From NCBI RefSeq assembly GCF_902459465.1, contig NC_047062.1:3474501-3538500 (forward strand): a stretch of 64,000 nt of DNA, read 5' to 3'. Numbering within the stretch: the first letter of the stretch is position 1; each line of letters starts with the position of its first letter. The notes below the pieces were generated by a model, which worked only from the letters and a program-made list of their open reading frames with translations, did no database searches and was not told the DNA's origin. Position numbers and translations under genes: made by a program. The DNA is from Asterias rubens. Taxonomy: Eukaryota; Echinodermata; Asteroidea; Forcipulatida; Asteriidae. Shown here one piece after another: positions 42,101-54,100 of this stretch.

Positions 42101-45100
42101 TGGCCACTTCAAGGTGAAGGCTACTCTTACTCAACTGATTTGAGCTGTCAACCAAAGCAACAGCCACCAAGGGCAGGGTGCCACATACCCCTGGGCTGCA
42201 ACAGGGCTACCCCCTTCACAGCTGGTAAGGATGTAGGCATGATGGGTATCATCCACTAGGAGCCTGGCTGGTAGAGCAGAATACACTACCTTCCCAACTT
42301 TTTACAAAGCAATTATGGTTAAGTGATTTGCTCAAGGGCACGAGTTTTATGACCAGGATGCGAACCTACACTCTGCTTCTAACAACACTAGAGTTTGGGT
42401 TCGTTGAACTAGACTATTACGTTTTCAATGTACGCCAATGTTGTCCTGGATAAAAGTATTTACGTACGTTGAAAACAATGTTTTCAATGTGCGTCTTAAC
42501 CTACCAAGTAACAATTTTGCTTATCACTGGTTCAGGCATTTCAATGTTAAAACACAAATGCAAATGCAATATTCCCAGGTAAAGGGCACTTCTGCAAACA
42601 GGAACAAAATTCTTCCAACTTGATTTTCTATTTTGTTTTCCCAGAAAATTCAGGAGATTCAGAAAACGTGTAATAATAATAATAGTGTCTTCTTAATTAT
42701 AGCGCTTATGTTCAACATTATTACCCCTGGTCACTGGGCCTTAAATCCTTCCTTAAACCATCTCAGCTCCCTGGGGAGTATACAGCCTGTGCCGCCCAAA
42801 TATGTAGCGCAATCGAGGCTAATCAATCACAATAACCAACTCTGCCCTCACAGGTACCCATTTATCCCTGGCTGGATAGAAGCAATTATAGTGAGGTGTC
42901 TTGCTCAGGGACACAAGTGTCACGACCGAGATTCGAACCCACACTCCGCTGGACAGAATCACCAGAATTTGGTGCTCTTATCCGCTCGGCCATGACACCC
43001 CAGTGTAATATAATAGCCTGAGCATCCAATCAAAGAATAGTGCCTCATGTACAGGCCCAATGCGTCGTGTTTGAAAGGGGGCAGGCACCAAGAAGTGATC
43101 TCCTTGGGGAAAGGCACTTCTTTGAAGAAACTAACATTTCTTTTGGCACACTTCAAAGGCAGTGGACTTTATTGGTAAAGGAACGCTGTGGGTTGATAGA
43201 GACGGCCAGATTGATTAAAGGCAGTGGACTTTATTGGTAAAGGAACGCTGTGGGTTGATAGAGACGGCCAGATTGATTAAAGGCAGTGGACTTTATTGGT
43301 AAAGGAACGCTGTGGGTTGATAGAGACGGCCAGATTGATTAAAGGCAGTGGACTTTATTGGTAAAGGAACGCTGTGGGTTGATAGAGACGGCCAGATTGA
43401 TTAAAGGCAGTGGACTTTATTGGTAAAGGAACGCTGTGGGTTGATAGAGACGGCCAGATTGATTAAAGGCAGTGGACTTTATTGGTAAAGGAACGCTGTG
43501 GGTTGATAGAGACGGCCAGATTGATTAAAGGCAGTGGACTTTATTGGTAAAGGAACGCTGTGGGTTGATAGAGACGGCCAGATTGATTAAAGGCAGTGGA
43601 CTTTATTGGTAAAGGAACGCTGTGGGTTGATAGAGACGGCCAGATTGATTAAAGGCAGTGGACTTTATTGGTAAAGGAACGCTGTGGGTTGATAGAGACG
43701 GCCAGATTGATTAAAGGCAGTGGACTTTATTGGTAAAGGAACGCTGTGGGTTGATAGAGACGGCCAGATTGATTAAAGGCAGTGGACTTTATTGGTAAAG
43801 GAACGCTGTGGGTTGATAGAGACGGCCAGATTGATTAAAGGCAGTGGACTTTATTGGTAAAGGAACGCTGTGGGTTGATAGAGACGGCCAGATTGATTAA
43901 AGGCAGTGGACTTTATTGGTAAAGGAACGCTGTGGGTTGATAGAGACGGCCAGATTGATTAAAGGCAGTGGACTTTATTGGTAAAGGAACGCTGTGGGTT
44001 GATAGAGACGGCCAGATTGATTAAAGGCAGTGGACTTTATTGGTAAAGGAACGCTGTGGGTTGATAGAGACGGCCAGATTGATTAAAGGCAGTGGACACT
44101 TTTGGTAATTACTCAAAATAATTATTAGCATAAAACCTTTCTTGGTGACGAGTAATGGGGAGAGGTTGATGGTATAAAACATTAATTTTCCGTGAATTTG
44201 ATTTCGAGACCTCAGGTTTAGAACTTGAGGTCTTGAAATCAACCTACTAAACGCACACAACTTCGTGTGACAAGGGTGTTTTTTCTTTCATTATTATCTC
44301 GCAAGTTCGATGACCGATATGAGCTCAAATTTTCATAGGTTTGTTATTTTATGCATATGTTGAGATACGCCAACTGTGAAAGCTAGTCTTTGGCAATTAC
44401 CAATAGTGTCCACTGCCTTTAATGTTGATTACATTGGATTACATGGATTACATGTGTATGTTACCATTTCTCCATAGGGTTACTACAGACGAGCTACAGC
44501 TAACATGGCACTTGGCAAATTCAAGAAGGCAGTCAAGGATTATGAAACAGTAGGTGTTTCTTTTATTATTACTATTATTTATTCGGCATAAAAACACATA
44601 CAAAATACAAACATAATCAAAACAAAACAAAAGCCAGGGACATATGCCTGGAATTAAACAAGTTTACCAAAAAACTGACGCCCGAAGGCCTTCAACTCCA
44701 ATATCCTTGGTCATTTAGTGATTTTGTTTTAAATATTATTTTTGGGTTGAAAGAAAGAACTAATTGACTTGAGCGGGATTTGAACCCTTGACCTCTGGAT
44801 TACCCCCCCCCCCCGGAGATTTGTTCCCCCAATATGGCAAACGGTGTACAAACTTCTGATAGCACCCTCTTGTGAATCATCCTCCTCCAGTTCATGTTAA
44901 TTTCCCATTAGGGGGGTCGAATCTCTGGCGGACAGAATTCCCTGAGGCACCGTCACTGTACCAACTGAACTAGCCCTATGTTAGAGTCTCCCTATTTTAT
45001 CAATATCTTTGTTTGGGGTGCAAAGGAGTCACCCTAGTTTACGATACAACCTGGGAAGCGGCAGGGTAAATTTGAATAAATTTTGTGTGTATGTAAGGTG

Positions 45101-48100
45101 TCAATTTATGATCATTTGTATTTACTCTGGTTGGATCTTCACATTCCATTATTCTTTGTTAAATGACACTGAAGAGTTTGAAATGAAATCGTTTCTCTCT
45201 ACATACAGTTGTAACTCTGAAAGGGTTTGCTAGTTGCATTGTGTAGCTCAAGTTTGGCAGTTTTAATCAAGGAAAAGAATTTTGAGACACGTGAAGCCCA
45301 ATTTGTTTATTTGCAATAGTTTTTTTTTTATGGCATCACATTATATAAAATGACAGTTTATTTCCAGTTGGCTAAGCCCTCATGGGAAAAATTTTACATT
45401 TAGATTGGACTACATATGACACTTTTCATGTAAGTGTGATTATTTAAAGGAATGTTACAGAATTGGTAAGAAACAAAAATCGTGAAGGTCACAGATTTAC
45501 ATAAAACTTACACAGTGTAATGATGATGATGATAGTTGAAAACATCCCTTATAATATATCTGTCTGAAATGTCATATTTGATGAGAAATAAATAATCTAA
45601 CTTCGCGTATGGAGTTTATCGCTCAGTGAGCGTTTTATTCATTTTTATTCTCGTGACCCAGTTGTTCAATCGATCTCAAACTTCTACTGGTTTGTCAGTT
45701 TTTGTGGATTACATAAAGTGCTTACACTGCCAGCAACTGTTTTGTTAGCAAAAACCAATTTTGTTATGTTCCTTTAACCTAAACAAATAATAATTTTGTG
45801 TTTTTACCAGGTTGTAAAGTACAGGCCGAACGATAAAGACGCCAAATTAAAATTTACAGAGTGCAGCAAGATTGTGAAGAGGCAAGCCTTTGAGCGTGCA
45901 ATACGGACGGACGATGCTAAGACGTCCGTCGTGGACAGCCTGGATATTGAGAATATGAGTAAGACTTCAAAGCGTAGTAACGAGATCAAGATCAAGAACA
46001 AATATACAATAGAAACTGCCTTGGATCTCGTGCTCAAAAAGGCAAATTGATGATAGAAAGCTTACCTGAAAGTATTACTTGCTGGGGTGCTGTAGTTTCA
46101 CAAAAATTATTTTTGTCCGACATAAATTACTTGTAAAGCATGTATAACGGATTTACGTGAATCTAAAAAGGGCTTCAAGCTTGAAGTCTTTATCAGATTC
46201 AAATATTTTAGTGAGAATTTAACCTTTCCTCAATTTCTCAAAAACTATGTTACTTCAGAGAGAGTCGTTTCTCACAATATTTTATATTATATAACTGACA
46301 TACAGATCCTTGTCATTTGATTGGTGGAACTTACTTCATGTGACATTCACTATTACTCCCATCCGCACCGGCGATCAAAAAGACCTATTCGCACATGGGG
46401 AATAGCATTTCTCATTCAACAGTTAGGATCATCCTTGTTCCCAATGTTTTTGAGCTGTACATCGCCGCCGCGCCGCTGTTAAAACAAAGGAGCACCTGTG
46501 CAAAAGGTTGTGATCCGATTTGTGCATTGTTGCGGCTACGCGGCGCTATATGATTTTTGGTTGTCAGTAATTTGTGTGATTTTTCATAATGTTATACTTT
46601 TAAAATACATCAAATGACAAGGATCTATATGTCAGTTATATAAAACAAATATTGAGTGGCTTTAATTCGTGGAATAGAAGGAATATTATCGCTTCGTGAA
46701 ATGGAACAGTCCAAATTTTACCTTGCGATAATATTCCTCCCATTCCACAAACAACTCTCTGCCCTGTTGCCCATTACCAAGAAAGTTTTTATGTCAATAT
46801 ATATTTTGAGAAATAACCAAACGTGTCCAGTGCCTTTAAACTGAAACCAAGTTGCTTAAATGTTTCCCATTTGTCTCTCAATCTAAGAATCTCGTTCTTG
46901 TTACGTTCAGTCATAGAAGAGGATTACACGGGGCCGACGTTTGAAACAACCATAACCAAGGAATTCATGGTGGAGCTTCTAGAACATCTGAAAAAACAGG
47001 AGAAATTACACAGAAAATATGCATACACGGTAGGTAACTGTAGAGTGACTCCCCGAGTGTTTGAACAAATCAAATAGGTTTTTAACCTTTACACACTGGT
47101 GTGTGTTAAAGGATTTTGGGTACTTTTTGTAACACAAAACACAATGTCCACAGATTTACATGATACACCGTTTAAAGAGAATGATAGTAGAAAGCGTACC
47201 TTAAAATATTAGTTGCTGAGGTGCTGTAGTTTTTGAGAAATGAGTAAAACAATGTCATGAAAATACGTTTTTACATGCGAAAATCATTTTCATGACATTA
47301 TTTTACTCAATTCTCAACAACTACAGCACCTCAGCAACTAATATTTTCAGGGAAGCTTTCTACCATCATTATCTTCAAACGGTGTAAGTTTAGTATAAAT
47401 CTGTTGACATCGTGTTTTTTGTCCTACAAAAAGTTTGTAGACCCTGTAAGCATTGTTTGCTCAGTACGTTCTCAAGTTATGTGAACAAAAATCAACAGGC
47501 AAATTTCTCCTGTTGGATTTGAACCCACCTTCTTTGCCGTTCTTGAGCAGGGTCCAATTTCACGGCAAAGCATACTTCACGGTAACCAGGGAATTTTTGC
47601 TTGTTTGCATGCTCCTTCTGAAAAGAACTGTCTGGCTTATTTATACAAAAATAAATTCTTGACAGTGTAAACTTATTTTGCTGACACTGGTCAATTCCCA
47701 CTTTCCAAAGTGTCATCCACTACAACCCTCGGTGAATCTCTCTGAATTGTCTTTAAATTACTTTCCCTTTTTCTCTCAGATATTGGTACAAATCAACGAA
47801 TTGTTTAGGAAGCTACCGTCGTTATGTGACATCACCATTCCACAGGGAGGTAAGTTCACAGTATGCGGGGACGTCCACGGGCAATTCTACGATCTCTTAA
47901 ACATCTTCGAGCTTAATGGACTTCCTTCAGAAGACAATCCATATGTATCCTTTCCGAAACAAGTTGATTTGCTGGTTTTATGCTAATCTATATAAAAAAC
48001 ATATTTTTCCTTAGTCTCTGTTTATTGCTTTATTGCTCATCCGTTGTATTATTTGCATTACTATTGTTTGTCTAAATTAAATGGCGCTATATAAAAACCT

Positions 48101-51100
48101 TTTGTATTGTATTGTATTGTATTGTATTGCATTGCATTGTATTGTATTGCATTGCATTGAATTGTATTGTATTGTATTGTATTGTATTGTATTGTATTGT
48201 ATTGTATTGTATTGTATTGTATTGTATTGTATTGTATTGTATTGTATTGTATTGTATTGTATTGTATTGTATTGTATTGTATTGTATTGTATTGTATTGT
48301 ATTGTATTGTATTGTATTGTATTGTATTGTATGGTTTTGTATTGTATTGTATTGTATTGTATGGTTTTGTATTGTATTGTATTGTATTGTATGGTTTTGT
48401 ATTGTATTGTATTGTATTGTATGGTTTTGTATTGTATTGTTTTGTATTGTATTGTATTGTATTGTATTGTATTGTGTTGTGTTGTGTTGTGTTGTGTTGT
48501 GTTGTGTTGTGTTGTGTTGTGTTGTGTTGTGTTGTGTTGTGTTGTGTTGTGTTGTGTTGTGTTGTGTTGTGTTGTGTTGTGTTGTGTTGTGTTGTGTTGT
48601 GTTGTGTTGTGTTGTGTTGTGTTGTGTTGTGTTGTGTTGTGTTGTGTTGTGTTGTGTTGTGTTGTGTTGTGTTGTGTTGTGTTGTGTTGTGTTGTGTTGT
48701 GTTGTGTTGTGTTGTGTTGTGTTGTGTTGTGTTGTGTTGTGTTGTGTTGTGTTGTGTTGTGTTGTGTTGTGTTGTGTTGTGTTGTGTTGTGTTGTGTTGT
48801 GTTGTGTTGTGTTGTGTTGTGTTGTGTTGTGTTGTGTTGTGTTGTGTTGTGTTGTGTTGTGTTGTGTTGTGTTGTGTTGTGTTGTGTTGTGTTGTGTTGT
48901 GTTGTGTTGTGTTGTGTTGTGTTGTGTTGTGTTGTGTTGTGTTGTGTTGTGTTGTGTTGTGTTGTGTTGTGTTGTGTTGTGTTGTGTTGTGTTGTGTTGT
49001 GTTGTGTTGTGTTGTGTTGTGTTGTGTTGTGTTGTGTTGTGTTGTGTTGTGTTGTGTTGTGTTGTAGTGTATTGTATTGTATTGTATTGTATTGTATTGT
49101 ATTGTATTGTATTGTATTGTATTGTATTGTATTGTATTGTATTGTATTGTATTGTATTCACTGCATTCCCATGCTGGTGAAACACTCATCCTTTAGGGCA
49201 ATTCCATGGTCAGTCGCAATTATAATTTTCTGTATCATTTCTTGGTCTTGGTGCTGGTAGCTCTATGTGAGATATTATTTCCACTAAGTTTATAGACTGA
49301 TTTGTACTTGACACCCAAGGCTTTGAAGTGATGACATTATAAATGTTGTGGCTTTTGTGCTCTGGATGTTATAAGGTTAAGCTTGGGCGGTTCCAGAAAT
49401 TTGGGACTCGGTTCCGGTTCCAAAAAAAAGCTCGGTTCTGAGACATACCCGGTTCCACTCTATATAAAACATAAGCCGCTCGTCCCGAGCTCACACACAC
49501 ACCATTGAGCCGATCTATTTTAACTGAAAATAACCAAGTTAATCAGACATTGGTCCGGAGCTCACACACATACACACAATTGGAGCCGATCTATTTTTAA
49601 AGAAAAATTATTACCAGAATACCCACCAAGTCAATCAGACATCGTGCCACCGAGCACCTATTCTCCATGCATTTATACAAGTCTTTGATTTAGCCAGCCG
49701 GCAGCAGTACGTGCGTAATGCAGTACGTCCGTAGTGTGCAGTACGTCCGTAGTGTGCAGTATGTCCGTAGTGCAGTACGTCCGTAGTGCATGCAGTGTGC
49801 CGTCTCTGTACATAGAAGTGTACATGCCTGTACACGCATACAGTACTGTGTGCATGTGTTTTGTGCATGGGACAAGCTTTTATGAATATGGATATAATCG
49901 GCAGCCAATCACAACGTGCTGTCTGGTTGGACTTTGGACTCTGTATATCTCAGCATATGCCTATGCATCATCTGTGCACTGTGTGTTGTATAATAATGCA
50001 GCCACATGTGATAGTTGATGCTCATGTCGGCTTGAAGCCTTTGCACAGTGTATCTGCGGTCACCGTTTTCAACATCAAGCCTCAATTTCTGGAGCCGGTT
50101 CGTCCCAGGATCGGCTCCACAGAGTCTTTTATAATTGGGACTCGTTCTTTTGAAATCGGAACTGACAAAAGCGGGTACCCGGTTCCACAGAAGAGTGGAA
50201 CCGCCGGTCCGGTTTTCAATTTGGAACCGGGTAGAACCGGGTAACCGAAGGAACCGCCCAAGCTTGTATAAGGTCGTTAAAAGTGGTTAGTCACATCACA
50301 CAAAAAGAACTTAAATACACTAGTCACAATTCAAAGTTTCCTCAAACTAAAAAACTTGCAAAGTTTTACTACATGTAACACCCAACTCTTATACATGAGT
50401 ATCCAACAGGATACTTGGATACTTATAATTGGTCAGCAACTTGGAACTTTTAAGTATTAATATGACAAAACCATGGTCAGTCGCATTACGGTCAGTCGCA
50501 TTACATTTTTTTCCAGTCAATTTAGCCAAGCCTTCATAGAGCCAAGTGTATAATGGCTTTAAAAGGATTCTTTTAATGAGCTGTTTTTAAAATACTTTGA
50601 AACTTTCTTGGTTGACAACAAATATTGATTGTTATATTCAGTCGCGTTTTGAACATTGTTAGGTCTGGTGCCCAACCCATTTTTCACTTAGCAAAGATTT
50701 ATCCAGTGTTTTCTGCTTACCAGCTCTATGAAATTGGGCTCATTTGTTAACCTTTGACCTGTGTACGTTTGAACTTTGAGTTGACCTTAACGCTTCAATG
50801 TCAGTTATTTAACGGTGACTTTGTAGACAGGGGATCCTTTTCAGTTGAAGTCATCCTCACATTGTTTGGTTTCAAGCTACTCTATCCAGATCACTTCCAT
50901 TTATCAAGGGGTAAGTCCTGCCTCCCTGGAAATCCATCAACATGCATCAACCCATATTGTACTAAATGATAAGTTTGAAAAAATGCCCTTTTTTATAATG
51001 ACCTAAAAAAAAAAAGCTCTGTTTATACAGGGGTGGATTTCACAAAGGTAGTCCTAACTTAGGACTAGTCCTAAGCAATGCTAAGAGATAGGACCAGTCT

Positions 51101-54100
51101 TAAGTTAGGACCAGTAACTCATCCTAACTTAGGACTGGTCCTATCTCTTAGCATTGCCTAGGACTAGTCCTAAGTTAGGACTACCTTTGTGAAATCCACC
51201 CCAGGATTGGTAATTTAACAAAAAACAAAAAAAACATTGTTTAATTTTATTGTTAAAAGGAAGGCACAATGTATACGTTTGGTAATCATTCGATCAACCG
51301 TCCTACTCCATCAAACTTCAACCGCATTGTTCATTTGATTCTGTTGGACCGAGGACTGCACTAGAAAACTGATTATGCTTTAGTTCGGGCATACCACCAT
51401 AATCAGAGTCCAACAGTTTGGGTGTTGAGTTGCCATATGGTGTTGGATTTTGTTAGAGTTAAGATGTTTCCTATTAAAACACTTAATTTATATATGTGTG
51501 CGACTTGCTATCAAACAAAGTTTTGTTGAAAAAGGGTGTGCTTTGCTTTACGGGATATTTGAAGGATTGGAGTAGGGGTTGTGATATGGAGTTACATGCT
51601 TCTGAAAGGTTTATGAAGGCTTTTTACAAAACAGTTTGTTTCAGTGTAACTGAACATTCCACTGCAAGGTTTAAAGATGTGTTCAAACCTATACAAAAAG
51701 CTCAATATCTGGTTTTGGTTGTTCAACCAAATTTAAGCCTGGTTGGTTCATAAGCTAAAAAACTAGACATGGTTTGTCACTATTTTCTCCTGTCATGTAA
51801 ATGGTTGACTGTCTGCAACTATTTTGTCAGCTCTAACCAATCCCAAAAAGTACCTTTAATTTTGCAAGAATATGTCACTGTGGAAATGGAACAATGACAA
51901 ACTGTTTGAAAAATCATTATGGAATATTTTCTTAAGTAGGATTTGAAACTTTGCATGGCGGTAGCACCATGTGTACATCTCTCTTGAGTAGTGTTGGTTC
52001 TGAAACTATCTGTTCTTCTCGGAACCAACACTACTCAAAAGGTGCTACCGCCAACCCTTACCAAATCCTTTCTTCTCATCCATTTGTGTTGCTTGACTTT
52101 TTGTCTGAAATTGTCCTCGCAGGCAATCATGAGAGTGAAACGATGAACCAGATGTACGGTTTTTACGGAGAGGTGAAATCCAAGTACACCGCCAACATGG
52201 CAGACCTCTTCACAGAGGTGTATAACTGGCTTCCACTAGCTCAGGTCATCAACAACAAGATCATGGTCATGCATGGTGGTTTGTTCAGCGACGATAACGT
52301 GACGTTAGACGACATCAGGAAAGTAGAAAGGAACAGGCAGCCTCCAGACTCGGGTAAACTGTTTTATTTTTACCTCTCGTACAAACATAAGTGCACAAAT
52401 AACGCTGTACCTTGATTTTGCAACAAAATGCTCGGTGCAAAAACATTGTATTACGGTGGGTATTTGCTTTATGTGGCTATTTGAAGTGTCTACTTTAAAG
52501 GCAGTGGACACTATTGGTAATTACTCAAAATAATTATTAGCATAAAACCTTATCTTGGTAACGAGTAATGGGGAGAGGTTGATAGTATAAAACATTGTGA
52601 GAAATGGCTGATGTTGTTTTCGAGAAAGAAGTAATTTTCCATTAATTTGATTTTGAGACCTCAGAATTAGATTTGGAGGTCTCGAAATTAAGCATCTGAA
52701 AGCACACAACTTCTTGAGTCAAGGGTGTTTTTTCTTTCATAATTATCTCGCAACTTCGACGACCGATTGAGTTCAAATTTTCACAGGTTTGTTATTTTAT
52801 GCATATTTTGATATACACCAAGTGAGAAGACTGGTCTTTGTCAATTACCAATAGTGTCCAGAGTCTTTAAACAATATGTATGACTTTTTATTTTAATCTC
52901 TCACTGCAGGCATAATGTGCGACCTTTTATGGTCTGACCCTCAGCCGCAGCAAGGGCGGGCACCGAGTAAACGAGGAGTCGGGATCCAATTCGGACCCGA
53001 CATCACGAAAAAGTTTCTTGAAGCAAATGACCTAGACCTTATCATCCGAAGTCACGAGGTCAAATCGGATGGCTACGAAGTCGCTCATGACGGCAAATGT
53101 ATAACAGTGTTCTCTGCTCCTAATTACTGGTAAGTATCTGGGATGAATTTAGGATGTGCCTTGTAAAACCCTAACAGTTCTGTCTTACATTGTCCATAAC
53201 TTTTAACAATTGTTTATTATACTTTTCTAACGTATTTCTTTTATGCTTGACAACAGATTTTTCTCTGTACATTATTTCAAATTTTTTGTTTTATTATTTT
53301 TTTCCTATTGCAATTGTGCTTTCTATATTTTTTTTTTTTAAATACTGATATTGTAATTTTACTTGCAATTTGGCTGATGCCACCATTTGTAAATTTGTAT
53401 AATGAACCATTGATGAAATGAAATGAAACAAAAATTGGTCTCATGACTCCCATCATTTTCTTTTTTCAGAAACAAGTTTTGAAATGTTTCTGTTTGTTCA
53501 AGTGCCTTGAGTACCTTGTATAAGACTATGAAACACATTATTGTACCGCAAATATATGACTGTATTTCTTCAGTGCCAAATTTACACCCGGGCTTAATTG
53601 TGAAAATCTATTTTAATCAACGCTTGCTTTACATTATTGACTAACACCAAACAAAACAGTTTGTTAAATGTAACTTGATTGCTACTAAATTTTGTAAGGG
53701 GTTACAGTTAAGTTTGTCAAACAGATGGTGTGTAGAAGATGGTTGGGGTCACTCATTGTAATTTTTTGTTGTAAAATGCTGGAATTGTTTGTCTTTTCTG
53801 TTTCAGTGACACAATGGGAAACAAAGGTGCTTTCATCACAATGGGAACGGATCTAAAACCAAAGTTTACCACCTACAAAGCTGTTGTAAGTGTCCATTTT
53901 GTTTTGATTTATCCAGGGTTCAACTTGTGTGAGCATGGGTAGACACACCTTCCACTGTACATGCTCAAATGCTGACAGTTTATTTATTTGACCTACGCTC
54001 ACAAAATCAGAAGACAAAAATAATCTGTTTATTAATTTTTTTGTTAACCTAGTTTTAGTATTTAGTTATCATTTCTTATTAGGACCTTTTAGCATGTCTT

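Noticed and set aside
43155-44084. CRISPR-like regular array
   Set aside because: No spacers: the 62-bp units abut directly and this is an animal genome.
48061-49260. Open frames of 328-382 codons on both strands
   Set aside because: Produced by the stop-free pentanucleotide tract; repetitive in all frames.
49861-50244. 127-codon frame on +
   Set aside because: Lies wholly inside the hAT-like element and shows no transposase motif.
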